NCBI GenBank assembly: GCA_027924645.1
Contig: BSBN01000850.1
Coordinates: 992,001-1,056,000 of the forward strand
Direction: 5' to 3'
DNA length: 64,000 bases
Origin: Cunninghamia lanceolata
Taxonomy: Eukaryota > Streptophyta > Pinopsida > Cupressales > Cupressaceae
The notes beneath the pieces were generated by a model, which ran no database searches, was not told the origin of the DNA, and saw only the letters and a program-made list of their open reading frames with translations. Position numbers and translations under genes: made by a program. Shown one piece after another: positions 11,464 to 23,439 of the stretch (within the stretch, counting starts at the first letter, position 1; every line of letters begins with the position of its first letter).

Positions 11464-13576
11464 TTAAAAATGTTCAGAGCCTTTATCATCATTCATATAA
11501 TTCAACCTTATATGGTTTGAATCAATGGTGTGCTCCACAAGACTGACATCGCCATAAAGCCTCAACTGTTTTGGGGTGGCTCTAATCCAAGCAAGTTCCT
11601 CCACCACCTCTCTCATGGATGGCCTTGCTTTTGCTTTCGCTTGCGAACATACTTTTTCTAACGTTGCCATTTCCTCTATCTGCCTTTGTTTTCCTCTTTC
11701 ACCACATTCGGATCTAAAATTTTTGAGAGGTGGTTATCATCAATTATGGATAGGAAATGGTCATGCAAAGTAAATATAGATCCATGTATAGACATCACTG
11801 GTAGCAGGCCAGTGAGAAGCTCCAGCAAAACTACACAAAAGCTGTAAACGTCACTCTTGTCTGTAAATTGGTTGCTCTTCACAAACTCTAGATCCACATA
11901 TCCCGGAGTGCCCGACGAACGCATGGTACTAAGATGCATTTTATCGGAAGGTTGCAGATGAGAAATACCAAAGTTTGCTACTTTTGGTGTGAATGTGTTG
12001 TCGAGAAATTTTTTTGACGATTTTATGTCGCAATGGAAAATGGGTTGAGAGGATTCACGATGCATGTATGCTACACCCTCTGCAGTCTCTATGACAATCT
12101 GTCGCCTCCTTTCCCAGGGAAAGTTTTCTGGGGTCTGTAGATGTTGAAAGAGTGTCCCATTCGGTACAAATTCACATACAAGCAATGGAAGTTGAGTATG
12201 GAGGTAACAACCTATCAATTTCACTACGTTTCTATGATTGATGTGGGATAAAGTCACAATTTCGTTAATGAACTTGGGGGAAAATGCTTTGGGCTTTTTG
12301 ATCACCACTGGCATGCCATCTGAGAGAACTCCTTTGTACACAGTCGAAAAACCGCCTCTTCCTAACTCTATTGAGTAATTGTTGGAGGCTATTTCTAACT
12401 CTATTTCAGAAAACATTCGTAGGCTTGCTCATCCTTCCATGGAAGCAATGCGTTCTTGCAGCTCAACACCTCCATTCTCTATGAAATTCTTGTCCCTGAC
12501 ATATTTCAACTGACGCCTCCTTAGCCATCAAAATAATCCACCCGCTGCAAACGAAACTCCAACGAATGAAGAAACAGAGGCTGTCGAATCAACAAACAAC
12601 AAATTTTTATCTTAGAGAGAGTATGTTGGAAATAATTAGATTACATAGTATAGTGGATTACAAAAACTATTAGGAGTATACATCTAAATCACAAGTCAAA
12701 ATTATTTAAGGGAAAATTTATTTAATGGGAGATTTGAACTTTTTTGTATGGTATAATTAAGGAATATACAAGCATTATCTTCAATTAAACTTAACCAATT
12801 AAGCTACAACCTTTTAAAGAATATGTCAGCATCCCGAGGAATTGAGCTCAACCAATCAAGTTGCAGCCCTTCATTAACTATAACTTTTCAAATATATATG
12901 AAGAAACATACCATCATCCTTACCAATTAAGCTACAACTCTTTCAAAGTATGATTGGGTCAGATTTAACCCTAGGGTAATTTTAACAGACTGATTCCCCT
13001 AGTCCTAACAGATTAACTAAAAAATAATTTCTAATTTAAATATATGCTTACTCAATGTATTGTAATCCCAATATAAAATTGATAAAAGAACTATAAATGG
13101 AAAAAATAAAGGGAGACATACGGCATGGTTACCTATAATTACAGATTTGAGGGAGTTATTTGAGCTCGGTGATTGGCATCTTGTCCCGTTTTGAAAACCA
13201 TCTCCGCTATAATCCTTTGCACATGAACAATTGTAAGAACCAGGGAATTCAGTACATATGCTGCTGGCTGATGATTCAACGCACTCATTCAAATCTCTGC
13301 GACTGCACTCATGCACATCTATTCATTCAATAGAGAAGAGTCTCTAGATTTCGAAATTGTGGAGATCATACCTGCGCAGCTGGTGCCGTTAGAGTAATAG
13401 CCCCTTCATACCCTGGAAAACATTTGCATACATGGGCGTTCTCTGTTAGAGAGTCAATGAATTCATCTTCTACAGCGCAGGAGTAATTGGTTGTTCCTTT
13501 GGCCGTCGAACAATTCCCATTGCCGATGCCCCAGTCAAGGAGGAGGCCGTAATGGCAACCATGATAAAGTAAAATA
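11464..13576 (-). pseudogene. Wall-associated kinase-like (WAK) receptor pseudogene, 5'-truncated
   Basis: Three exons read on the reverse strand. Exon 1 (13576-13372, partial) is the end of a GUB_WAK module (LLLDWGIGNGNC, then CKCFPGYEG) with a 1-nt frameshift before the donor GTATG. Exon 2 (13318-13133) is a calcium-binding EGF repeat (DVHEC, DLNEC, CTEFPGSYNCSC). Exon 3 (12580-11464) holds the membrane segment, juxtamembrane region and kinase. Breaks: two in-frame TGA codons in the juxtamembrane part (TGG to TGA in the GLF-W-WLRRR stretch; CGA to TGA before ASLRMFSE) and a 1-nt frameshift near 11672. The P-loop (GRGGFSTVYKG) and ATP-site Lys survive. The catalytic loop reads HCDIKSSKK instead of HRDIKSSN and the DFG motif reads NFG, so catalysis would be lost even if expressed. 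Intact WAKs sense pectin at the cell wall. The 5' part is missing at the LTR insertion of element A. Confidence 0.9.
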
Positions 13577-14839
13577 TGATGAATGTTTGTCATTGATGTC
13601 AAAAGTGTTCACAGTGTTTCAGGAACATATGTGCTTCACAGTGTATGCTGATGGTCTTATGCTGATGGCCTTAGTTCATGATCTTGTTTCAAGCTTCATG
13701 TATCAATCACAAGACTACAAGAGTTGATGATGATCACAATAAGGAGTTGATTGGAAGTTGTCCATCTTGGTCCCTCATTCTTCAAGATGTTCAGAGTTCA
13801 CAAGAGTTGATTCTTTGAAGGTAGAGTTCACAAGAGTTGTTTCTTGTTACAATGTCTTCAATGCTTTGTGTCTTCAACAAGGAATATTCAAAGTATGGGT
13901 TGTCATGACCATGCTCCAAAGATAAGTTGTAGTGATCAAAAGCTATGCTTTGAGTCTTCAATTCATCTTGGTTGTCTTCATTTGGTCTTTCCATGTGTTC
14001 TTCTTGATGTGCTCTTCAATCAAGAGTTCAAGTTGCTATCAAGAGAATAATGCTTTAATGATTGTCTTGTTTTTCACAAAGTTGACAAAGGATACATTCA
14101 TCTTCATATATAATGACAGGAAGAGTTGCCATTACCAATAAGGAGGTCTTTATCACTCAAGAGGTCACCAATCAGGAGGTCTTTACCAATTAGGCCAATT
14201 AGGTCTATTGATTGATTGCTTGTTCAAAAGGTTGATGGCTACATCATGCAGAGAGTCAAATTGTTGTTCTTCATGCAGAGAAGGCCTTCATGTTGGATAA
14301 ATTGCAAAAGTTATGCAGACTGTTGGATGTCTTTGTTTACTTCATCTTGTTGATGATTGGAAGAAGTTTATACTTCAAGATCTTTCAAGATCTTCATGCT
14401 TCAAGGATAATTTAAGAAGTCTCATGATAAGGTTGCAGTTCTTTCAAGAGCTTAGGATGGCTAATCTCTAAGGTGATATGGTGTTGTTTGAGTCCTAAGA
14501 AAGGTTCATGATCTAGGGTGTAGTGTTGATTATACTCTTTGTGAATTAGTTTCCTAAAACCCTAATATACATTTATTTTTTCTCTGCCACAGTCAGTGTT
14601 ACCATGTATTGACATGATGTCTTTGTTTGGAACAAGGGTTTGAGTCTTGTTGAAAACCTAAAACCTAAGTGAAATCCTAAAGTCTAAGTGAGTCCATAAA
14701 CCCTAAAAGAACCTATTACAAAATCTTTGAACCTATGGAATGGAACCCATCATGTGAGTAAGTTACTTTTTCTTTTAATTTAGCAGTGACTTATTATTGC
14801 AAGTTAATTCACTTAAGTCACCTTTTGGAGGGTTGTTAA
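13577..14839 (+). repeat. 5' LTR of element A, first part
   Basis: Closely matches 27231-28512 of the 3' LTR. It ends at GTTAA (14835-14839), which is repeated at 22231-22235 on the far side of element B as its target duplication. Reverse open frames such as 13791-13994 are chance frames, repeated in the other LTR. Confidence 0.88.
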
Positions 14840-15946
14840 TGTTGGCAAGAGACACATTATGGCTTCATGATTGTTGTCATTGATGGCAACAAAGTTCATC
14901 CCACACATCTGCAGGACATGGTGTGCCTATACCAAAAGTCAGATTGAAGAATCGTGCGGTCCGGTAAGCAAGAACAGAGCATGTGGTAAGGTCCGACAGT
15001 CAAGTCCGGATCTCTTAAAGGAAGCATCTTTGTAAAGTACGGACTTGGGGAAGTCAAGAGGAATACCTTGACTGATAGATTCTAGGGATTGAGCCTCCGA
15101 TGATAAGAGAGTGAAGAGATATGAGTATCTAAGTTTTGGGGTCCGGTTTGGTAGAGTAGACAGAGGAAGAACTGACAGACAGAGCATTAGAATTATTCTG
15201 GATGAGATATTGATGGTGATCAAGGTTCTTAAGGTATCATCCATGATTGGCTGACATGTTAGATGACTTCTCTAAGTATCTCCTTGATCCACATCACTTG
15301 GTGAGCAAGGATTCAGCCGACAGACTAAAGTTTGGGAAAATATTGACTATTCCGGATGCCGACTAGAAAGAGGATGAAATCCGTTGTGCGGATATATATA
15401 CCAGATGGATTTGGATATAAAGGTGTGTGGTGTGTTTTGGTGTGTGCGAATAAAAGTAGAAGAACAGTGTGAAAGCAGTAGAGCAGGTTTGGTATGTGAA
15501 AGGACAGCAGCACAAAAGAAGAGGAAGAATGAAGTGCAGTAGATTAGTATACAGAGCCTAACCGGAACTGAACTCCAGCATATGTGGATGCTTCTCATCA
15601 GTTCAAGTATCTTGTTACTCTCTTTATAACTTGTAGACAGTGAGTCTCTTGTAGGCAGTGAGCCTCTTGTGAGCAGTGTGCTCAGGCAGTGAGCCCTAAT
15701 TGGCAAGTGCCATTTTTGTATTTCTATTCTTCTAACAGAGAATACTTTCTTGGGTTAATCAACCCAGGGTTTTCTCCCTTAACAGGGTTTCCACGTCAAA
15801 AACATTGTGTCATGTATACTGAGTTTATTTCTGCTTTCATGTTCATTTAAAGCTTATGTGTTTTGATACTGCACTAGTTGATTAAGAAGAACAGAAAGTT
15901 AAAATAATTAAGATAACTGATTCACCCCCCCTCTCAGTTATCAGCA
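14840..15946 (+). repeat. 5' LTR of element B
   Basis: Begins TGTTGGCAAGAG and ends GTTATCAGCA. A TATA-like run lies at 15391-15400. Iterated CAGTGAG(T/C)CTC motifs occur at about 15639-15690, followed by the AGGGTTT-CCAC block near 15783 that resembles a copia polyadenylation region. Reverse open frames at 14939-15244 and 15347-15706 recur in the 3' LTR and are LTR sequence, not genes. Confidence 0.9.
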
Positions 15947-15947
15947 A

Positions 15948-15964
15948 TTGGTATCAGGGCCAAA
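15948..15964 (+). other. Primer binding site of element B
   Basis: TTGGTATCAGGGCC starts two bases after the LTR. Apart from one G for A (CAGGGCC for CAGAGCC) it is the site complementary to the 3' end of initiator tRNA-Met used by most plant copia elements. Confidence 0.85.
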
Positions 15965-16011
15965 TTCCTCCTAACAGAGCCTAACAGCTTGAGGAAGATC
16001 TGGGAATTCAA

Positions 16012-17292
16012 ATGGATGTGTATGGTATGAGGGAACAACTTCAGACTGCCCTAGATGATCTTGAGCAATCTAACTTTGAAGTCAATGAATTGAAGGAAAG
16101 ACTCAAACAGGCTGATGATTTCATAAATGAACTAAAAGGGAAACTGAGTATCTCTATGAAAAAGAAAAAGGATCTACTTCAGCAATTGGCAAGTCAAGGT
16201 GAAGCCAATGATACAAATGAAGATCTGAAGGAGAAAACCAAATTATGTGAAAAGTTATCAAAATAGGTCATTATGGTAAGACATGAAATGGAATCAGGAG
16301 TCATAAAATTTACTCAAGAAATTGAAGAGAAAAGAAAAACAGAAGATGATCTAAGACTATCTCTCAAAGAGAAAACAGAAGACTGCCACAAGATGGATAG
16401 AATAATCAGACATCTTGAATCTGATCTTGAAGATGCTAAAGATAATGAAGAAAAACTTGAGGATCAAATTGTCTCTCTCAAAAGGGATCTTCAAACAGCA
16501 AATGAACACAAAGAGAAATTCAAGATAAGTTCTTCTCAACTTAAAGTTCTTCTTGAAAGCCAAAAGAGGGTAGATGACAAGTGTGGCTTGGGATATGAGA
16601 AAGGTGAAAGCTCCAGATCCAGTCAGAAGAAGTTTGGATCAGAAAATCCAAGGAATAGGCCTAGAAGACCTCTGGTAAGGCAACCTAATGCTCAAAGATA
16701 TCCATCCTTCAATGGATACTACCACAACTGCAGTAACTTTGGTCACAAAGCTAATCAGTGCAGAAAGAGAATGAATCAGACTAATACATCCTTCTCCGGA
16801 CAATGTTTTAACTGCAAGAAGTATGGTCACAAATCTCATTAATGCAGAAATATGCAAATGAACAATTCATTCAATGGTAGATGCTTTGCATGCAATAGAA
16901 TGGGTCATATGGCTAATCAATGTAGATCAAGAGGATATCAATCAAATATGCAAAGAAATGTTGTTTGCCACAATTGCAATAGATCCGGTCATATTGCCAA
17001 ATTCTATAGAAGTAAGAATCAGGACAAAAGAGGTCCGGTACATCATAATCAGAATCAAGACAAGGGAAAAGGAAAGGTGAATGCGGATGAAGTTCAAAGT
17101 GAGATGAACAAGATTTGGGTGAAGAGAAGTACAAAAAATGTAGGGTATGGATCCGCACCAGAATCTGGTGCTGATATTCCTTTTGGAAATAAAAAAGTGA
17201 GCTCTGGCTCAGGGGGAGACACAAGGAAAAACACTTTCCCCCCTAGCCAGTTAATTGGTGCCAGCATTGGCACAAGGAGAGTTGAGGATTAA
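16012..17292 (+). pseudogene. Gag remnant of element B (coiled coil plus four CCHC knuckles)
   Basis: One frame of about 426 codons with two in-frame stops: TAG at 16264-16266 and TAA at 16840-16842. Residues 1-190 are heptad-rich coiled coil (LKERLKQADDFINELKGK and similar). After the motif GLGYEKGESS come four zinc knuckles: YHNCSNFGHKANQC (first Cys changed to Tyr), CFNCKKYGHKSH-stop-C (the stop replaces a Gln codon, CAA to TAA), CFACNRMGHMANQC (intact) and CHNCNRSGHIAKFY (last Cys changed to Tyr). The N-terminal copia gag core (UBN2-like) present in element C is absent. Gag would package RNA in virus-like particles; this copy is damaged. Confidence 0.85.
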
Positions 17293-17670
17293 AGGGTTCT
17301 CAGAGAAACATCTAAATAAGCTGTGGTTAAGATATGGAAGATCTGCAAGATGTTTAGAACAAGATTGTTTCAGTTCTTCAAGTCATCCGAATAAGGAAAA
17401 CAAGGCAAATCGGAATGACTTAAGTTGAGCATTTATTACAACTTGGTATTAGGGTTTGCGGAGTAATATAAGGGCTTTTCTTATTAAACATTTGTTCATT
17501 CTGCATTCAAGAAGAAGCGAAAAGGAGCTCTGCAACAAATTTCCTCAAGCCCATCAAAAATCATCTGTAGAAGTCGATTCATCCAGCCATTGATCTGGCT
17601 CACTCTGTGAAACCTAGAAGTGTAAAAGGTATTTTCCGTTCTTGAATATCTCTCTGCAAATCTTTGAAAG

Positions 17671-20600
17671 ATGACTACTCCAAATGTAGTGAAGATTTCT
17701 GATAGGCCTCGACCCAAATTTAAGAAACATCCTTATAAATCTCTAGAAGTGGACCCCTTAGGGGCATTTTCCAGCATTCCGCATGGGGTTTTGCATGTAG
17801 AGGATGTTAGAGCATATATTCATGCAAATATTGAAGAATTTGGGGAATCTAAGCTAGTTGATATCTATCACAAGCATTTGATAGATGACTTGTTTGAAAT
17901 CAAAAGTTAGTATAAAGCCATCCGGGACAAGCATTTTGCACAATGTATTCATTTCCCCTGTTTTACAGAAGATGAATGGGTCCGGTATGTTTTGAGCAAG
18001 GTGCATGATAACTTCATGTGGTTGAATGGGCCATTCAAGATCACAAAAGATGCCATTGGGGCAGTTACCAGATTACACTCATCCGATGGGATACCTGCTC
18101 TCAAATCTGTCAAGAATCAAACTGTGAGTGAGGCTACCAGATCAAAGTTTGATAAAAGAGCAATGATAATTGAGGATATCACAAATCTAGATATCAAGTT
18201 TGCATCAATGATAATTGGATATAAGATATATCACTCCAGCAGGGAGAATTCAGTATCTGAAACTGCTGTATATATTGCTTATGAAATGTTGAGAAAGAAT
18301 GCAGACTATGATCTTTGTGAGCTTCTTCTGAACCAACTCTTGGAGAATCTGCAGAAGATAAAGAAAGATAAGAAGAATTCTTTCAAATACGGTGGTTTAA
18401 TACTCTACCTATTCTTTTACTACATGAATGAGCTACTCGGATCCAATGGATGGATATGGCAAAACAACAGACTGGTTGCAATTCAGATTAGAGATTACTT
18501 GCATGGTCTTGGTGATCCCAAGGCACAAAACACTACGTTATGGGGCTACTTCAAAAACTTCCAATACATGATGCAAGCTAGAGAAAGAATCCCCCAATCT
18601 CTAGTTGAGAAGTATAAAGATTCAGTGTGCTTTATGGTTAAAACTGATCAGTGCCTAATGGAGGCTGTGGAGCCTAGAACAGTATGGATCATGCCAATGT
18701 GGTATGAAGTGGATGAGAAAATTATAGAGCTGCATGTTCAGCACATGCTAAGTCGGCCCAAAGATCCCAAGGCAGAAAGGTTTGGAACCTTTGAAGAATT
18801 GAGTGTAAAGATTCATGTGGAACTTAGACAACCAGAGATAAAGAGAAAAGTGAGAAAAGAAGTAGAGAATGTTGCCAAAAGATATGGCATCTCAAAAGAA
18901 GCACTTGATGCACATAGAGAAAAGATGGAAAGGACAGAGAAAGAGAAGGAAGAAGCAGAAAAGGAAAGTGATCCGGTAGAAGCACCCTCCTAGACCAGAT
19001 CCTCTAAGAGGTCTGCACCTACCACTGATAAGAGCTCAAAGACATCAAAACTGGAAGCAAAATCATCCGGTAAAGCAGAGAAAAGAACTAAGACAAAGGC
19101 CACAAGGTCTTACATCAGTCAAAAGGATGATGAAGAGACTGAGTCAGATGAGGAGGTAAGGAAAATGAGGAAAAAGAAGAAAGTATCTGGTGAACCCTCT
19201 ACCGGTCAAGACAAGAAAGAGATGGCAAAAGAGTTTGTTGAAAGGCCCACTTTGTCCATTGATGATGTAGTCAAATCAGTCACTGTGGATGGGAACTTGA
19301 AGCCAATGATTGAATTTTATGACGACTACAGTGAGGCTGATCAGAAGATCCTGCAAGAAGCCACAGTCAGGTACCTTAATGTTTATAATAAAGCATTCAT
19401 TGAGATTATTTCTCTAATTCCCAAGAGCCTAGAGAAAGAACTAGAAATAAGGAAGAACAATGCCAAGGCCAAGGACCTTGAGATCAGGGAACAAATAGCT
19501 ATTCATCTCTATCCCTCAATCACTCAGAAATAAATGAATATGATTTTCAAAGATTGCAAGGATGAGTTTCAGAGCAAAGCTAGAATGAATCAACTTATGC
19601 TTGGAGAAACTGATAAAGTGGCAAAAGAAAATGAAGAGATCCTCAAGAATGCCTATAAAAGATTCAATATTCCTATCATAGAGGACTTAGGTGATGAAAC
19701 ATCTGCCATGGAAGACAAAGATGAATCTACTGAGATAGTGGCAGAAGAGGTAAAGGACACAGGTGAAGAAAAAGATAAGGACTTAGATTCCTCTGCTCCG
19801 GGAGAGAAGGTTCGTGAAGAAGAAAACATCTCTCCTCTAGTTTCCCCTGCAGACTCTGGATCTAAAGAAGAAGAAAGAACAAAAGAAAAATCCATTCAAG
19901 AAGAACAAGTAAAGGGAAGAGAAGGAAATCAAACAGAAAAAGCCTCAGATGACAGTGGCAAGGTTGCAGAAGGGGAGAAAACTCTGTCTCCGGCAAGAGA
20001 CACAGCAGAAGCTGTCAAGGATTTCTTGACCAAAGAGATGATGGAATTTGATGAACCAGAATTGCTTCAAGGTCCATTCAATTTTGATTCCCTCTCTCTG
20101 GTACAAACCATGAAGCTAGAATCCTTCACTCAGGGAAAGGCAAAAGAAAAACTTCTGAAATCTCACATGGAAGACTGTGAGCTCATAGAAGCTGCATCCG
20201 GTGTATTGGAAAAGATTATGCCATCCTTCCAAAAGGATTCTTCGGCCTCCACATCCGGTAATCTAAAGACCCTTGTAAATTCTGTTCATACACATTTTGA
20301 TTCCCTAGAGAAGTCAGCTGAAGAAAAGGTCCGGAAAGAGTTTTTGGAAAAGAGATTCTCCGAAGTGCAGGGTCTGATAACAAATGATAGGGGAGTTATG
20401 GATATTGGAATAAAGAGCCTAGAAAATGTTCTTAAAGATGGCGAAGATATCTATAAATTTTGTTTATCTTGGCCAAAAGTGACCAAGGATTTTGACAAGA
20501 AAGTAAAAGAGCAAGAGGACAAACTGTTAAGTTTATCTCAAAGTATTGATCCTCTCTCCTCTTCCATAATAAATCAAGAGTGCCAGACTCTTGCAACTAT

Positions 20601-20880
20601 AAATGAAATAAAGAAGCTTGAGAAGGAGAAGAAAATAAAAATAGGCAGGCTAAGTGAACTAAGAGGGATTATTATCCCTAAGTTAGAGGCCATGCATGAG
20701 GCTCTAACTGATGCTCATACCACAGCCCGGACCAGTGATCCGACAGATCTCAAAAGGGCAAAAGAATTTGCATTCCTGTTGAGTGGTCACATCTCAATTT
20801 TGGATAGGATGAAGCAGAGTTGGGCAAAAAAACTTGTCCAATTGAAGACAACTTTTGTAGACATACTACAGTATATGTAA
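17671..20880 (+). pseudogene. Long ORF of unknown function in pol-less element B
   Basis: A single frame of 1,070 codons from ATG 17671 to TAA 20878-20880, broken only by TAG 17908, TAG 18991 and TAA 19531, with no frameshift. I do not recognise the protein. Residues 1-440 look globular and mixed (WLNGPFKITKDAIGAVTRL; SFKYGGLILYLFFYYMNELL; YFKNFQYMMQARERIPQSL). About 410-510 is Lys/Glu/Ser-rich. About 620-800 is an acidic, Ser-rich linker. The C-terminal 200 residues are predicted coiled coil (KKVKEQEDKLLSLSQSI; EIKKLEKEKKIKIGRLSEL). It has no Asp protease DSG, no integrase HHCC/DDE, no RT YxDD and no RNase H motif. It lies downstream of gag where pol would be. The reverse-strand ORF of element D has the same broad layout. 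Confidence 0.75.
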
Positions 20881-20957
20881 GTATAACCTATTTATGTACT
20901 TATGCGGCTAAGTATAGATGAATTTTTGGGCAATTTTTGGTGTGCGGACCCTACCCT

Positions 20958-21126
20958 TTGCCATTGATGTCAAAGGGGGAGTGAGGAACAGTGAAAAATG
21001 TGGAATCCAGCTAAGGGGGAGCCCTGATAAAATGTACATTAGAACAGAGCATCAACCAAGGGGGAGTGTAGTATAACACTTAGTCATTTTTTACTAAGTG
21101 TTGCCATCAATGCCAAAGGGGGAGAT
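20958..21126 (+). promoter_or_regulatory. Multiple polypurine tracts of element B
   Basis: Four AAGGGGGAG tracts precede the 3' LTR, at about 20972, 21014, 21060 and 21115; the last ends at the LTR and is the expected plus-strand primer. The first and last are preceded by opposite orientations of a palindrome-like motif (TTGCCATTGATGTCAA at 20958-20973; TTGCCATCAATGCCAA at 21101-21116). Confidence 0.75.
21075..21102. other. Perfect 10-bp stem-loop before the 3' LTR of B
   Basis: AACACTTAGT (21075-21084), an 8-nt loop CATTTTTT and ACTAAGTGTT (21093-21102). It lies between the third and fourth polypurine tracts. The role is unknown. Confidence 0.7.
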
Positions 21127-22230
21127 TGTTGGCAAGAGACACATTATGGCTTCATGATTGTTGTCATTGATGGCAACAAAGTTCATCCCACACATCCGTA
21201 GGACATGGTGCGCCTATACTGGAAGTCAGATTGAAGAATGGTGTGGTCCGGTAAGCAAGAATAGAGCATGTGGCAAGGTCCGACAGTTAGGTCTGAATCT
21301 CTTAAAGGAAACATCTTTGTAAAGTACGGAATTGGGGAAGTCAAGAGGAATACCTTGACTGATAGATTCCAGGGATTGAACCTCCGGTGATAAGAGAGTG
21401 AAGAGATATGAGTATCTAAGTTTTGGGGTCCAGTTTGGCAGAGTAGACAGAGGAAGAACTGACAGACAGAGCATTAGAATTATTCTGGATGAGATATTGA
21501 TGGTGATCAAGGTTCTTAAGGTATCATCCATGATTGGTCGACATGTTAGATGACTTCTCTAAGTATCTCCTTGATCCGTATCACTTGGTGAGCAAGGATT
21601 TAGCTAACAGACTAAAGTTTGGGAAAATATTGACTATTCTGGATGCCGACTAGAAAGAGGATGAAATCTGTTGTGCGGATATATATACTAGATGGATTTG
21701 GATTTAAAGGTGTGTGGTGTGTTTTGGTGTGTGCGAATAAAAGAAGAACAGTGTGAAAGAAGTAAAGCAGGTCCGGTATGTGAAAGGACAGCAGCACAAA
21801 AGAAGAGGAAGAATGAAGTGCAGTAGATCAGTATACAGAGCCTAACCGAAACTGAACTCCAGCATATGTGGATGCTTCTCATCAATTCAAGTATCTTGTT
21901 ACTCTCTTTATAACTTGTAGACAGTGAGTCTCTTGTAGGCAGTGAGCCTCTTGTGAGCAGTGTGCTCGGGCAGTGAGCCCTAATTGGCAAGTGCCATTTT
22001 TGTATTTCTATTCTTCTAACAGAGAATACTTTCTTGGGTTAATCACCCCGGGTTTTCTCCCTTAACAGGGTTTCCACGTCAAAAACATTGTGTCATGTGT
22101 ACTGAGTTTATTTCTGCTTTCATGTTCATTTAAAGCTTATGTGTTTTGATACTGCACTAGTTGATTAAGAAGAACATAAAGTTAAAATAATTAAGATAAC
22201 TGATTCACCTCCCCCTCTCACTTATCAACA
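21127..22230 (+). repeat. 3' LTR of element B
   Basis: Starts TGTTGGCAAGAG and ends CTTATCAACA. It matches the 5' LTR along its whole length with scattered transitions and a few small indels. Confidence 0.9.
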
Positions 22231-22235
22231 GTTAA

Positions 22236-23370
22236 GCCATTCTTTTTGACTGGCCCCTTTTGAGTAAACCGGCTCACCGGGTAGCTTGGGCGCTTAAAAC
22301 AAGATCAATGGTTCGTAGTTAAAAGTTGCTAAGGGCACGAAAGCCTGATCAATGGTGGTAGTTTAAAGTAATTTCAAATAATAATGGTTATGTTCCTCAG
22401 TGAAAATTTGATGGGTAGTTGTTGTAACCGTGCTCTAACTGTTCATATTCAGTTCTACTTGCAACCCAAAAGACCAAGAAAATTCTTTAAAAGCACTGTG
22501 AGATGTTTTTATGAAGAGGAGTTGGTGATTTGAGTTCTTAAGAATGATATCTTCATACTTATGCCCATAGTTTGTATGTATTATATATATGGTAGTGGTT
22601 TAAGAGAAATGTGTGAGAAGAGTACAAATGATGTAGGTATTTGATTTCCTTGAAAATGTGTGGATGATGCAAGGTTAACAAAGGCATGAATTATTTTAAT
22701 TTCTTCATATAGTAAAGAGGTTATATGTTATGCTTTAGGTTACAAAGAATTCAGAGATGATGTTTGCAAGAGTGTCATTGTCTCAAGTTTGTTTTTGTTG
22801 TGAAGTCTTGATGGTGCAATTGTACGAAGGATTTTTATAATTGTTTGCAACGATTATTGAAGAGTGTATTGTACTATAGTGAAACAGAGTGTCCCTCTGT
22901 GTTTGTTTTCTTTTTAATCAAATCAGTGATGTACTTTGTCAGTGAGACACCATTTTGCTAGTGAGGCATTTGTATTATGCTAGTGAGGCAGTTGTAAACA
23001 ATAAGCCAGTGAGGTAGTTGAATAAGTCAGTGAGATATAAAAAGCCAGTGAGGCTCTGTAATTGGTGATTTCTTGATTAAGCCAGTGAGGCAATTTCCCA
23101 ATGGTTTTTCATCCCTATGAGGGTTTTCCACTAATGAAATTTATTGTGTTATGGTCTCATTTGTTGTGTGGTTTACTTGGTCTCCATGTTTGAGCATTTA
23201 GTCTTGGTTACTATTCATTATTTGAATTCATACTTTGATAAAGCTTGCCAAATTGATTAAGTTGCTGTCAGCAGCATTATTTTATGCACACAAATTTGAA
23301 GAGAAGTAATTGAATTATTTTGAATACAACAATGATTCATCCCCCCCTCAGTGTTGTCCATACTCCAACA
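22236..23370 (+). repeat. 5' LTR of element A, second part
   Basis: Continues the 5' LTR after element B and matches 28513-29649. It contains a TATA-like run near 22580, seven units of the CAGTGAGGC-type motif (22940-23100), the GAGGGTTTTCCAC block near 23118 and the terminus CCAACA at 23370. Confidence 0.88.
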
Positions 23371-23386
23371 AGTGGTATCAGAGCTT
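23371..23386 (+). other. Primer binding site of element A
   Basis: AG followed by TGGTATCAGAGCTT directly after the LTR. The core TGGTATCAGAGC matches the initiator tRNA-Met 3' end. Confidence 0.88.
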
Positions 23387-23439
23387 ACGTTCCCTATAGA
23401 AGTCTAACAGGCTTGGGTAGGTCCTGATAGTGGAGTACC

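Larger units (their letters stand above)
14840..22230 (+). mobile_element. Element B: pol-less LTR element with a long unknown ORF
   Basis: 7,391 bp, TG...CA ends, perfect target duplication GTTAA (14835-14839 and 22231-22235). LTRs are 14840-15946 and 21127-22230, about 1.1 kb each and visibly near-identical. The inside has a Met-tRNA-type PBS, a gag remnant (16012-17292), a 1,070-codon reading frame of unknown function (17671-20880) and a polypurine tract. No motif of protease, integrase, RT or RNase H is seen anywhere between the LTRs. Its copia affinity rests on PBS, PPT and zinc-knuckle gag. Confidence 0.9.

Noticed and set aside
14939..15706. Reverse open frames of 100-119 codons (also at 21226-21990)
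   Set aside because: They lie entirely inside the B LTRs, recur in both copies and resemble no protein; chance frames.
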